Assembly: GCA_037833965.1 (NCBI GenBank)
Contig: AP031353.1
Location: 18,540,501-18,604,500, forward strand
Direction: 5' to 3'
Source of the DNA: Marchantia polymorpha subsp. ruderalis
Taxonomy: Eukaryota; Streptophyta; Marchantiopsida; Marchantiales; Marchantiaceae
Length of the DNA: 64,000 nt
Shown: positions 11,384 to 23,300 of the stretch, in pieces
How the letters are laid out: every line of letters starts with the position of its first letter
Numbering within the stretch: the first letter of the stretch is position 1
Made by a program: the position numbers and the translations under genes
Notes under the pieces: generated by a model
What the model saw: only the letters and a program-made list of their open reading frames with translations
What the model was told of the DNA's origin: nothing
Databases searched by the model: none

Positions 11384-13750
11384 TTGAGGTATCGGCTACC
11401 TTCACCTATTTCGCCAGTTGTTGCGGAGCAGGATCAGAGTATTGCAGACTCAGAGTCTTTGGTGGTGAGATCGTCTAGTGTTCTCACCCCATTGATTTGG
11501 GACATGGACGGGATGTACGGGGCCGCGAAGGGCCCTCGACGTTACTCTGGTGCAGTGGGCACCATCGAGCTTGATGATTTTATTCAGGAGTTCGACACGT
11601 GGTGTGATATGCAGTTTCTGCGTAACCCCACGTTGTTTACACCCTTCTTTGCATGGAAGAGGTTATTCCAGCATTTGGAGGGGCCTCCCATGGACGATTA
11701 TCATGAGTTTGGGAGACAGTATGCTGCAGAGATTGATGCATGGAGACGGCATTCGTCTCCGAACTACTCATCCATTACCCAGGGTGGTGTGGGTACCAGT
11801 GGAGCTGCGAGTATCGGCATCAGTGGAGGTGCGAGTAGTAGCATCAGCGAGGGTACCAGTGGAGCAGTTGGCGCAACTGGTACTAGTACCAGCAGCGGTA
11901 CTGTTAGCATTGCCGGTGGCAGCACGAGGGGCGATGCTAGTGGCGTACCTTCGTTTAGCCCCATTCCTGAGTTCTTCCAGAGATTGAGGAAGAATTATCA
12001 GGGGGTGAAAACGGAGAAGTTGAGGAGCCTCTAGGAGTTTGAGTGGAAGACTGGTGAGAGTCTTCGTGAGGCATACACTCGTATGCGACGGCTCATCTCA
12101 GTTACTCACGGTGTGACTGAGGCACAGGCTGTCCAGTACTGGTATCGGATCCTGGACAGAGAGTTGCGGAGGAGAGTGCGTGATGCTACTCTCATGAGCG
12201 ACTCATCACCCACATTAGCCCATGTGTTTGCTCTTTCTGAGAAGATTGAGCTTAACATGGTGGAGGAGAGGGTGGTGACGTCTACATTTGCGAGGGACAC
12301 GACCACTACCTCGCGTATCCCACATAGCCCAGCACAGTCTCGCTCCATAAGTGGGAGTCGTGGAGGTCATACACGACATCCTTCAGGTCACAGAGAGCCT
12401 AGGGGCGCGGCCACCACTGCCTTCATTTTCGGGCCAGCCACAGGGACCGTCATGTTGGACATGCGGAGGTAGCCATATGAGGAAGGATTGTCCCCAGGAG
12501 CGAGAGGGACAAACTCCACATGCTAGGCCACAGCCGGCACAGGTGACCTGTGATCATTGTCATCGACCGGGTCATCCTCGAGAGCGTTGCTTTGACCTTC
12601 ATTTTGAGTTGAGATCTGGAGGTAGAGGTCGTGGAGGTGATGCTCCGCGAGGCCGAGGTGGTCGAGGTGGTCGAGGTGGTAGAGGTACCGGGGCCATTGA
12701 GCGTACCGCAGCGAGTGCTACTTCCGCCACAGAGAGCGCTATGGCTGCTCGGATTGAGCAGTTGGAGCAGAGGCTTGCTGCTATGGTTGGTCCGGGGGCG
12801 AGCACTTCCACATCTTACGAGGGAGAGGATTTCTCCTATTTGGCTAGTGCAGCACAGGTTGAGGCATCAGTTGCAGTGACCAGAGGTGGTGCTCGCACTT
12901 CAGAGCCACGTGGTGCGACTGTGGAGTTGGACCCTCAGAGGGGTGAGGGTGGACGTCAGTCTAGACTTCCCCAGTCCTTTTTGTTGTCAGAGGTGGGTAG
13001 CAGTTCATCTATGAGACCTGCATCGCCTACTGACACTAGAGTGAGAACTGAGGTTCTTACATCATCTGTTGTGGACGCAGACGTGCCATCTAGTGCAGTG
13101 ATGCGGATGGCCACTTCAGTCTTGCGATCTCCATTGTTTTCAGCCACGGAGTTGATAGACTCTGGTATTGATTTGGCTCGAGTATTTTGGGTAGCAGCCA
13201 CGTCGTGTGAGCATGGGAGAGTTGCTGCTACGAGTGCCGAGATACGTGAGGATACAGTTGAGGACCCATCCTCAACGTCTACATTGTTCGAGGAGACGAC
13301 TTGGCAGGCCGCAGCGGCGAGGATGGAGTCCTTACCAGCTCGCCCAGCCATTGATCGCGAGAGTATTGTTCCTGGTGTATGTATGGTGGACAACCGAAGT
13401 GGTCTATTTCGGTTAGTGAATTCTACGGGACAAGTGTATGTCCCAGCCAGAGTTTTGTTGGATTCTGGTGCACAGCCCTTGATGTTGGGCAAGGCTGCAT
13501 GCATTAGTTTGGGCATTCGGAGGTCAGAGTTGGAACCTTGCCCATTCCAGATCCAGACATCCCTTGGTGGCGCCAGCAACAGGTCTTACTTTATGACCAG
13601 GGAGAGCATAGCGGTGCAGTTGAGGCATGATCACCCTCATGATAGCTCGCAGTTTGGAGTTCGTGCGGTGGTTACATCAGCAGAGTCATATGATGTGCTT
13701 GTTGGTGGAGTGATGTTATACCCGATGGGCTTTCGGATGGACTATTGGAC
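11384..13750 (+). pseudogene. G1 gag and protease region
   Basis: This is the capsid-type gag region of G1. It is followed by two zinc knuckles near 12453-12595, one of them the canonical CX2CX4HX4C type (CDHCHRPGHPRERC), and an RG-rich stretch (GGRGRGG) that is likely to bind RNA. An aspartic protease motif, LLDSGAQPLML, lies near 13452-13485. A Gly/Ser/Thr-rich spacer (about 11780-11950) interrupts the gag portion, which is unusual for a capsid domain. The region belongs to a broken element, so I describe parts only. Confidence 0.75.
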
Positions 13751-14179
13751 GGAGACTGCCGCATATCGTCCTGGTTGGCAGTCCGGAGATGGACGTTTGA
13801 GCGAGCTGCCAGTGAGATTTATTTCTCGGGATCGACCTCTTGGATCTTCATCAGCGGTCTTGGCATCTGTTGCGGGTTTTAGCGGAGTGCTTACCTGGCC
13901 CGATGACTTGTTGGAGGGGAACATGTATGCCGACGATACCTCACTCTACGAGAATGTGGAGGAGGTTGTGAGTTTCACAGCGGCGGTGACTTCATCATTA
14001 GATGTTCCACTGTGGAGTTCGTGCCAGGCACTACAGTTGGAGGCTGATAGGTTGGTGAAAAAGGCTTGGAGTGAAGCCTCTTTACCAGGAGCGCCAGACA
14101 GGGCTTCAGCTGATCGGCTAGTTAGTGGGTCTAGCACATTGTCTCCATTGGTTACTACACCTATTGCATGGGAGTATTC

Positions 14180-15150
14180 CTCAGAGGGTGTTTGTTTGCT
14201 GGATCTTTTTGGTGGAATTAGCACAGGTTTGGCTGCAGTGTTGCAGTTAGGCATTCTCGTACGGAGATACTTGTATGTGGAGAAGGACGAGACTGCACGT
14301 CGAGTCTCTTCACGACATGTTGCACAGTTGATGCGGCGTTTTCCTTCGTTGTTGCCGCGATCAGCTGTCCGAGGATTCCAGAAGGCGTTGCCTGCAGACA
14401 TTTCGTTGCTGGGGGCGCAAGACCTTGACCGCGTTGGCCACATTGATATGATGATTGCGGGCTGGCCATGTCAAGGACACACACGCACTGGACATGGGAC
14501 AAGGTTGCATGATCCCAGATCTTGGATGTTTTGAGAGATGATGCGAGTGTTACGTCATGTCCAAGTGCAGCAGACACGTTCTCCAGCATACATTCTGGAG
14601 AACGTACCATTATTGGGTGACACTCGGGCCCAGTTGATGGCGAGTGTCCATCAAGTCCGAGCATGGATTGGATCAGCAGTACTGTTGGATGCTGCGAAGG
14701 TTGGATCTCGGGCTCATCGTGCACGTTTGTGGTGGACCAACCTTTTGCCACGTGAGATATTGCGTCATGCCTATGATTCGGTGCAGCGTGATCCTACACT
14801 CACCGTTGACAGTATCTTGGATGTTTCCCGACACTCTCAGGTAGTGAGAGTTGCTGACAGGTCACCTATGGCGTTGGTGAATCGCGTAGGTCAGCCTCGG
14901 ATGGCTTTACCTACATTTGTCAATTATCCGGCATCACATGCATATCGTGATGGAGGACCTGGACTACTGTGGGACAGTACCCTACATCAGTTGGTGGAGC
15001 CCAAAGCTGATGAGAGAGAGCGTGCGATGGGGTTTCTTACTGGTGTGACCGCGGCTTCTTCAGTTTCAGAGGCGTCGCGTCGTCAGGTTTTGGGTCAGGC
15101 TATGAACCTGAACTGCTTGACGTGGATTGTGACCTTGGGTTTGGCCGAGC
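14180..15150 (+). pseudogene. DNMT3-like cytosine-C5 DNA methyltransferase domain in G1
   Basis: The ordered motifs of a C5 methyltransferase are visible between protease and RT. The S-adenosylmethionine motif I is LLDLFGGISTGL (about 14190). The catalytic motif IV is GWPCQG (about 14458), and the ENV motif VI is near 14598. AHRARLWWTNLLP near 14710 resembles the AHRARYFWGN motif of DNMT3. ERERAMGFL with a following RRQVLGQAMNL (about 15016-15110) resembles motifs IX and X of DNMT3. Family knowledge: DNMT3 enzymes methylate cytosine de novo. Retrotransposon-borne methyltransferases have been reported in dinoflagellates and charophytes (from memory). The motif wording points to DNMT3 rather than DRM or CMT. 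Placing it inside the G1 polyprotein is seen directly. Any self-methylation role is inference, and the element is broken. Confidence 0.88.
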
Positions 15151-15399
15151 AACGTCGTTTGCGCGCAGATTTGGTGGTTGTTACACCACTTATTAGCTCA
15201 TTGCTTACCGAGACGGTAGTGGCAATGGCTGGGGGCGACAGGCGAGATATTCGTCATCCTTGGAGTTTATAGGACGTGACGAAAGGACTTGCCAGAGTTG
15301 CAGCCCATGCAGTTGGAGAGGATTCTCAGGTGGAGGTGGCTACGAAGGAGGGTACGGAGAACCCTTCTTTGTAGTGTGTAGCGTAGCAACCATTGACAG

Positions 15400-16850
15400 T
15401 GTCGCTTCCCTCTAGTGTGCCTATGGAGGAGGAATGGGAGCCATTGATTGGTTCCCAGATCACAGGAGGAGAGAGGCGACACTTGACACAATTCCTACGG
15501 GACTATAGGAGTTGTTTTGCTTTCAGTATGAAGGAGTTGGGTGCGTTGATTGGACCCGGTATACGGATAGAATTGGCTAGTGATACGCCAATCTTCCGTC
15601 GTCCTTATCGATACAGTGAGATGGAGAGAGATTTGATTCGGAGTAGGACGTTGGACCTACTGGAGGCTGGACTAGTGGAGTTATCGCATGGTGAGTATGC
15701 GTCAGCCACTGTCATGCCGGTGAAGAAGGATGTACATGGCAACTACACGGATAGGCGCATGTGTGGAGACTACCGTCCTATCAATTGGCAGACGAAGTCC
15801 GATAAGTATGCCATGCCTACACTTGAAGAGATCTTCGATGTGGTGGGACATGCGAGGATTTTTAGTACTTTGGATCTTCGGGCAGGATACCATCAGTTGC
15901 CAATTCGGGAGGAGGACAAAACCAAGACAGCGTTTTGGGGCGTCAACTCCCACGGCAAGGATTGTTTGTATCAGTGGCGATTCTTACCCTTTGGGTTGAA
16001 GAATGCACCTGCCGAGTTTCAGAGGGTTATGGACAGAATCCTGGCGGGGCTGGATTTTGTCAGATGTTACATTGATGATATCTTGGTGTTTAGTGACACT
16101 TTGGAGCAACACCAGATACACTTGCAGATTGTGTTTGAGCGATTGAGGGCTCATGGTTTGAGATTACATCCTGGGAAGTGTAAGTTCTTCCAGGAGAAGG
16201 TTGAGTACTTGGATCATGTGATATACCCAGGTGGTTTAGGAGTTCAGCAAGCAAAGGTGGAGGCTATTGCACGCATCCCTCGTCCCACGGATGTGAGTAG
16301 AGTTCGTGCATTTATGGGTTTAGCGAACTACTACCGGAGGTATGTGAAGGGGTTCAGTGCTATAGCCAAGCCTTTGAACCAGTTGCTGAAGTCAAATCAG
16401 GAGTGGCAATGGGGAGATGAGCAGGAGAGAGCTTTTGTTGAGCTCAAGGCCAGGTTGGTGGCCGCTCCCATCTTGAGGAGACCTATCAGAGGTCGTCCAT
16501 ACCAATTGCACACTGATTGGAGTATGTTGGAACTTGGAGCGGTGTTGACGCATCGTGATGATGAGGGCAAGGAGTTTGTGGTTGCGTACGCTAGTCGTTC
16601 GAACAATGCAGCGGAATCGCGGTATAGTTCGTACAAGGGAGAGTGCTTGGCAGCGGTGTGGGCTGTGGCGCACTTCAGGTGTTACTTGTTTGGTACGCAG
16701 TTCACCCTTGTTACTGATCATCAACCGCTCAAGTGGTTGATGGAGTCCGACAAGCTTACAGGAAAGCTTGCACGGTGGGCTCTCATCTTACAGGAGTACG
16801 ACTTTCAGGTGGTGCATAGACTTTCAGAGTTGCGAACCTAGATGCCGATG
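15400..16850 (+). pseudogene. G1 reverse transcriptase and RNase H region
   Basis: The RT fingers and palm are clear: CGDYRPIN, FSTLDLRAGYHQ, LPFGLKNAPAEFQR and the catalytic YIDD near 16068-16079. The connection domain and RNase H follow (QLHTDWS, SSYKGECLAAVWA, LVTDHQPLKWL). The sequence is a typical Ty3/gypsy RT. It lies immediately downstream of the methyltransferase and upstream of integrase, which fixes the element class. Confidence 0.88.
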
Positions 16851-16989
16851 GTTTGAGTCGAAACCCATGCACTAGCCAGGAGGATGACACTGGAGCTAGA
16901 TGGCATGGTGAGGTTGACGAGGAGATGGTGCCTGGTTGGCATGCATCTGCCTTCATGTGTTGGTTACGTGGGAACTCCAGCAGAGAGGA

Positions 16990-18215
16990 TCATCTGACAT
17001 CTTACTCTAGTCAGAGAGTAGATGGTCGATCTTCAGATCCCGAGGTTGAGGATGGTGATGTGGATCAGCGTGATGTACACAATGATGCATTGGTGTTGGA
17101 GTTCCTACGGACCAGCATGGTGCCAGGCACAGTGGGTGCCAAGGAGCGAGATCGTGTTCTCCAACGGGCCAAGAGGTACCGATTGGAGGGATCACATGTT
17201 CTCCGAGTGTGGGAGGACGGTAGGGTACGAGTAGTACCACATCCAGCCCAGAGAGCACGCATTGTGAGGCATGCTCATGAGGAGTTGGAACATTTTGGAG
17301 TGAAGCGTACCTACAGCTTACTCCTTGGTCAGTATTGGTGGCGTGGTATGCATACTCAGGTACAGCAGTTGGTATCACGTTGCATGGTTTGTGATCGAGT
17401 GAGGGCATCATTCAATGCCCCGACACCAGTGTTACATCCATTACCCATCATGGGGTTGGGTTACCGTTGGAGTTTGGACTTTGCTGAACCACTACCTTTG
17501 ACTGTACGACATCATCGGTATGTGTTGGTGATGGTGGAGCATTTCTCCAAGTGGATTGAGTTGGTGGCATTACCTGACAAGGAAAGTGAGGGAGTAGCGT
17601 ATGCTTTTCTTGACAGAGTGCTTAGTCACTATGGTGCACCAGCTGAGGTGTTGACCGATCAGGGAACGGAGTTTCAAGGTGAGTTTCAGGTCTTGTGCGA
17701 CAAGGCACTGATTGATCATCGGATCACGTCGCGAGATCATCCAGAGGCGGATGGTTTAGTTGAACGTGTTGTATAGACGGTGAAGAGGGCGTTGCGCAAG
17801 TATGGCCTGCAGAAAGGTCATCTTGGGGACTGGGATATCCAGTTACCGTGGTTGGCCATGGGATATCGGTTCAGTCGGCAGGCATCCTTGGCTTCCTTCT
17901 CACCATATTTTCTATTGTACGGCCGAGATCCAGACTTGCCAACATCGATTCGTCGTGAGTCTAGCAAGGTGGTGAACCTTGATGACCCGAATATGTGGGT
18001 GAGAGTATGTTCTCAACGTGCAGAGCTCTTTCGGAGAGTTATGCCTGCAGCGTTTGAGAATCTTACGATTGCTCAACATAGAGATACTTTGCGGTATGCA
18101 ACCATTCGGGGAGGAGGTTATCGACCATCAATTCGTAGATTCCATGTGGGAGACTACGTCTATCTACAGCAGATTGCACCGACGACATTGGATGTGACGG
18201 CGGGACGCACAATCT
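16990..18215 (+). pseudogene. G1 integrase region
   Basis: A zinc-binding HHCC domain (HEELEHFGVKRTYSLL ... CMVCDRV, about 17275-17395) is followed by the DDE core with SLDFAEP and LTDQGTEF (about 17470-17670). A C-terminal portion ends near 18215, next to the 3' LTR remnant. No chromodomain is visible, so I cannot assign the clade firmly. The integrase joins element DNA to the host chromosome. Confidence 0.82.
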
Positions 18216-18220
18216 TGCGG

Positions 18221-18313
18221 GTGACTTTTCCTTTTGCGTCGACCTGGATTCTCCGAGTGTAAAGTGGGTTGGGCTTGACTCATGTTTGTGACGGTGACGG
18301 TTTGTTGCCAGTA
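18221..18313 (+). repeat. G1 3' LTR remnant
   Basis: These 93 bases match 2720-2812 of the 5' LTR with about three differences. The match ends at CCAGTA, where sequence of X copy 5 begins. CCAGTA is also present at that point in X copy 3 (2480-2485), so the junction has microhomology. Confidence 0.8.
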
Positions 18314-18603
18314 ACACACCATAACAGTCTATTGAAGAGTTTGAATTCTTAGGCACTTGTCATTCCCAGAAATACTACAGGGGTTACCCTGAAGGCACCT
18401 GCTGCAGCGTAACCTGAATTACAACCAAGGCTTACTCGAAGTAGCAAAACTTCACTTTGGCATTCAGGGAAAAAATCACAAACACGCAGAGAAAATGAGT
18501 TCCTGATCTGCACTTCCGAAACTGGAAAAATCCCAAGGCAAGACGCCTTGAACTATTTTATACCTTCTAAGTCCTAACTAGCACTACACTGCACTGCCAT
18601 GGT

Positions 18604-18895
18604 GCGAGCCGCAACAGATCCTAGACCTAAGGAGTCGGCGGCTGCCTTCCCCTCTATCTCACAACCTAAATCTAACCCTAACCCTAAATCTGAATCCTAA
18701 GCCTACTGTACAGAGCCGCCAGCGCCTTTCCATCCAAGATCTGAGGCTGAAAATTTGCAAGCATGCGTGGCCGGCCGAGATCAACGGCCCCACAAAATTT
18801 CAGATCCATCCAACCGTCCATCGCAAAGATATGAGCCCCGCCGTTCTGCGTCCCACACTTGACATAATCCCGCCAACTTCCGCCATCGGGAATCT
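18604..18895. other. Unassigned stretch inside X copy 5
   Basis: About 290 bp has no match to other X copies in this window. It contains degenerate telomere-like CCTAAA/CCCTAA units near 18664-18700 and otherwise no feature I can name. It replaces most of the X coding region in this copy. Confidence 0.4.
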
Positions 18896-19065
18896 TCTGC
18901 CACGTGGCACCGAAGGCCCTTGAGCCGAAGGCGGATCTTCCACCGGCTCCTTTCCTTTCCTGCTCTGCACCGGAGGTGAGTCTCGCCTATGCGTAGGCGC
19001 TCGCCTATGCGCAAGCAGTCTCCCGTCTGCATGGAGTCGCCTATCTATAACAGTCACCCCCGTTG

Positions 19066-20123
19066 CTCATAACTCACAGGTCCTTGCTTCGTTCGAAACG
19101 TTCTTGGGTTCGTTGGAACAAGAGTGTTGTGGTCTTTCCAACAAGACCCTAACTAAGTCAAACCGTTAAGAATTGAGAAAGTTATGACGGTTTTACTCTT
19201 CTGCCGAAGTCGTTTGCCTATGCACTCGGAGGCGTCCGCGTACGTCCGCGTCTGCGTCGTAAGCCGCCTACTCGCAGGCGTCCGCGTCCGCGTCGCAAGC
19301 CGCCCACTAGCAGGCCGCCTTGGGCCGAAGGCCCCTCTATATGTTAACGCCGAAGGGCTTTCTCCTAACCTTGACAGCCGCTTTAGACGCTCTTAACTCA
19401 GTGACGCCTTATCCGTTTGAAAAGTTCTTGGTGTCGTTGGAACGAGCGTTGCGAGTTCTTTCCAACAAGACCCCAACTGAGTCAAGGCGTTACGAATTGA
19501 GAAAGTTATGAGGGATTCACTCTTCCGCCGAATGCACTCTCCCGCATCGCCGAAGGCGTTGACCCAAAGACGTCTGTCGCCGAAGGCGAACATCTAGGGC
19601 CGAAGGCGGATATTCCGCCGATGGCGAAGTGCCTACGCGCAGGCGAATTCCTTCTGCCAAAGGCGGATCTCCCGGCGGACTTCCCGCCGACCACGAACTC
19701 CTTCCGCTTATCCGTAGGCGCTCTCCTTCGCATCTTTCAACAGTCACAACTCCCTGAGTCCTCATCCGTTCCAGGCGTTCTTAGGCTCGTTAGAACGAGC
19801 GTGTCAAGGTCTTTCCAACAAGACCCTAATCAAGTCAAGGCTGTGTGAATTGAGAAAGTTATGGGGGATTCACTTTGCCGCCAAAGGCGTACCGCCGAAC
19901 GCCCTTGCCCCGAAGGCGCATCTTCCGGCAGTTCTTCCGCCGAAGGCGTACTGCCAAAGTCGCTCTACCGCCGAAGCCCCCCCATCAGTAAATTCCGACA
20001 CTCATAACTCAGTGAGCTCTCATCTGTTTCACAAGTTCTTGAGCTTGTTAGAACCAGCGCGTCGAGCTCTTTCCAACAAGACCCGAAGCAACTCAAAGTG
20101 TTACGAATTGAAAAAGTTATGAG
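19066..20123. repeat. Four spaced 122-125-bp units with inverted ends
   Basis: Units lie at about 19066-19187, 19390-19512, 19740-19864 and 20001-20123. Each starts with a CTCATAACT-type motif (weaker in the third) and ends AAGTTATGA, so the ends are inverted repeats. The core contains a GTTCTTGG..CGTTGGAACGAGCG-type block and a CTTTCCAACAAGACCC block. Single copies sit in the leaders of X copy 4 (about 7470-7595), copy 6 (about 23898-24025) and copy 10 (about 44876-44985). The amplification to four is specific to copy 5. Confidence 0.7.
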
Positions 20124-20342
20124 TGATTTACCGCCGAAGGTGCTCAAAGCGGATCCTGCAGCATGAACCGCCTGTTCCGTCCCAAGCGTCCCACTGTGGC
20201 CTAAGCCCAAAACCCCTTGACTGTCCTCGATCCTCTTTTTACTCTGGTTTTGCGTACCAATTACTATTTACCGCTGCTGCCGCGGTACTTACTATTCAAA
20301 AATGTTTTAGTTCCGACAAAACACAAAAAGTGGGTTACCACA

Positions 20343-23300
20343 GCCTCCCGTCGGCGATCGCCTTCAACCACAACTAACTGCAATTCGGCCTCCGCACGCT
20401 GTGCTCTCACTTCTCCGCACTCAGATTGTTGTTTGCGAATTAATTCTTCATCCGCCTGCCGTGCGAGCTGACACTACTCTAACAACCGCGTCTGTCGCAC
20501 GAGCTCCTCTAACAAAATTCGATTCTGAGCTTGCTCAGAATCCAGCGCTTCCTTGAGCTTTGCCTGCTCCTGGGCGAGCTCTCCAGCCTCCCATCCTTCA
20601 CCCTGTCGAAGTGTTTGTACACCTTCTTATTGAGGGTGTACTGACCCCACACGCATTCATGCTTTTCCCGCAGAGCCTTAAGTTCCTGGTCCACCCGGGC
20701 TAGCAACTTGCTGGTGTGGACTTTAGTGCAAGTTCGCCTGCGCACTAACTCGACGTAGGACCCAGGCTGGCGAGGGTCCGCGTACTTCTCCATCTTGCGA
20801 TACAAGTACCTCAGCAGAGGTACTACCTGCTCACAGAGCGCCGCCGCCGGCGCACCTACCAATTCCTCCTCCTCCTCGGTGGATCCCAATCCCGACACTG
20901 ATTCCGTGGATCCTCCTTCTTCGTCATCCTCCAAATTGAGGATTTCGGTCGCCATTGAATGCGTCAGCGACTGGCCTGGCTGGAGTTTCGAGATGTCTGC
21001 GTGTTTTGCCGCCGCTAGCGCTCCTGCAGCATCGCTGCTCCCTGCTAAAATGTCCAAGGCGGTGGGTGAATGCGGCCTTGCCACATCCCCATCGTCCGCC
21101 TGTCGTGCCGTGACTGTAACTTCTTCGCCTTAATTTAGTTATTAAGGCGAAGAAGTTCTGCACGACCGCCGAAGGCGATCGTGCGGAATGTACATGCGCG
21201 GGGTGTAATTGTGCATCGTGCGCACGAATTTCACCCTGCGGACAGTTAGTTCGCTCCACCGATCGGTCCTGCTCCACCCTTAGGTCCTGCGCCAGGGATG
21301 CGTTCGGCCTACGCGTAGGCGCAAATCCCGGCGCTCCTTCCGCTGAGCGCGCAGTGCCGAAGGCGGCCCGCCCGATGCCCCTTGGCCCGAAGGCCCTTCC
21401 GCCGAAGGCGCATCTTCCGGCGGATTTCCCGCCGAAGGCGCGGCTTCCGCCAGCTCTCTGGTTGTAACTCGCTGGCTCAAAGGCCCTGGCGCTGAAGGCG
21501 CATATCCCGGCGCTCTTTCCGCCGGAGGGCCTTGTCCCTAAGGCCCTTGAGCCGAAGGCGGATCTTCCGCCGACTCCTTCCCCTTCCTGCGTTGTACCGG
21601 GGGTGAGTCCTGCCTATGCGTAGGCACCCGCCTATGCGTAGGCACAAATCCACGTCCGCAAGGGGTTGCCTATCCACAGGGAGTCGCCTATGCGTAGGCG
21701 GCACACTCATCCGCGCCGCACGTGGTAACTCCTGACCCAAAGGCCGTCTCTCCTCCGCCGAAGGCGTAGAGTGGTCTACTGCCCCTTCGGCCGTCCTCGT
21801 AGTCCCATCCTTCTCCGGGGACGGACTTCCCTTCTCTGTGGCGATCGTCGCCGTTTCCGCGCTGCTGGCCGGTAACAAAAGCCTGCGCGCCTTCTGCTTC
21901 GGCCGGCTGCAGACCTCGTGCAATGGCCGCTTCCGGGTGAGAGCAGCTGATTCTTGATGTCGCTCCTTCTCCGGTTCCTCTCTCCATCTTCGCTTCCGCG
22001 GTACTCACGCTGCAGATGCGTCTCTCCCCGCATCCTGTTGACCCGGTGGAGTGGAAGTCGGTGAATCCTCCGCGTCGGTGTCTACCTCGTTATCCCGCAC
22101 ATACCTCCCGGGATGATCGACTGACAATGGCGGAAATCGAGCACGCTCGGCCGCGGTTAAACAATTCATCGAACGATAAAAATTTATCAAGAAGGGGGAG
22201 AGGTGATTGAGAGTTCCTCCCCGCTCCTCAAACGCATGCTGTCGCATCACCCTATGCAGGATACGCGATTAATGAACTGGAGCTCCAGCCAATGTGAGCT
22301 CCACGAAGGACACCTGCCACAACGTGATGTACGTAGTGCGGTGCGGCTGCAACAATTGCAGCAGCGCCATCGCTATGGTCCTGCGGAAACGATCTTTGTA
22401 GTTGCGGGTCCTGTACCCGATCTTGGAAGACCTCTCCTGCTTGAACAATTCCACGAAGGAGGCTTCGTCCGCCTTCGTCACCTTGACGCTTTCACTGTCG
22501 AACAAGAGGTACCCGTCCTCACTTGCGCACCTCCCCAATGCCTGTCCCCAATCGCGGACAGTCCATCTATCTACGTGCGGACGGAATCTGCGCATAGGTT
22601 GTCGTTCCTCGTCCAGCCATTCGCGCACCATGTCTGCGCACACGTAATTCCATCCCCACAGCAAGAATTTGAGTTTCCTTGCAATCAGCCGGTCCTCAAA
22701 GGCACGCAACCCATTCTGCGGGAGCTTGACTGGCACCATCCGCAGCCTCACCGATGTCGACATCGCGTTCTTGAAATTGGTTTGCGCAACTCTCTCTCTG
22801 CTATGCTCGAGACTCTTGCTCGCGATTCTGTTTCCTCTGCAAACTCTAATCTCTCTCAATTCCAAATGGCGCGCACTCAATTCTCTCCCAGCCACCGAGT
22901 AACTCTCCGCGCGGTGATGTCTAGAACGTCTCTCAGCTAGAAGGTGAACGCGCGCAGCTCGCACCAGAAATTTTAATCGCAAATTCAAGAATGGGGCGTC
23001 CTTTGTCCTCTCGTAGGAGGTCATGGTCGGCTCTCGGTTGTGAAAGTCGAATCACTTGATGGCCGCGCCGGCTCCGCGGTATAACGGCCTTCTCTCTCAC
23101 GCGCGGCTTCACGCTCCGCCAACGCCGACTTCACTCACACGCTCGAATTGGTAATTTGAACTCCGCCAGCGTACCACGCCTCGGCCATGGTCGCGCAAAG
23201 CCGAAGGCGGATTTCTCGCCGACGCGCTACACTCATCCGTACTTCAACTTGGCTAGTCCCGCTCTGCCGAAGGCGTTCGTCCGCGCATAGGACAAAAGTC

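Larger units (their letters stand above)
2570..18313 (+). mobile_element. G1: Ty3/gypsy LTR retrotransposon carrying a DNMT3-like cytosine methyltransferase
   Basis: G1 is a large gypsy element in the order 5' LTR, primer site, long leader, gag with zinc knuckles, aspartic protease, cytosine methyltransferase, reverse transcriptase, RNase H, integrase, and a remnant of the 3' LTR. The 5' LTR starts TGTCATG at 2570, is split by X copy 4, and seems to end near 8847, just before a TGGCGCC primer site. The 3' LTR survives only as 18221-18313, which matches 2720-2812 with about 3 differences in 93 bases, suggesting moderate age. The element is broken, with several breaks. Family knowledge: placing RT, RNase H and integrase in this order is diagnostic of Ty3/gypsy. 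Confidence 0.88.
18314..20342 (-). mobile_element. Family X giant LTR, copy 5 (internally shortened)
   Basis: In minus orientation the 3' noncoding region (18314-18603, with a TATA box at 18556-18562) is followed by a stretch not seen in other copies (18604-18895). A small piece of the linker region and a leader with repeated 122-125-bp units come next. The unit ends at GTGGGTTACCACA (20330-20342). Most of the X gene is absent. It lies inside the coiled-coil region of copy 6. The 5 bases after it are GCCTC, but its other end is not intact, so the duplication cannot be checked. Confidence 0.7.

Noticed and set aside
14180-15150. Methyltransferase as a host DRM or CMT gene
   Set aside because: Motif wording (DLFGGISTGL, AHRARLWW, ERERAMGF) is DNMT3-like and in the unrearranged order. 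It lies between protease and RT on the same strand, so it belongs to the element.
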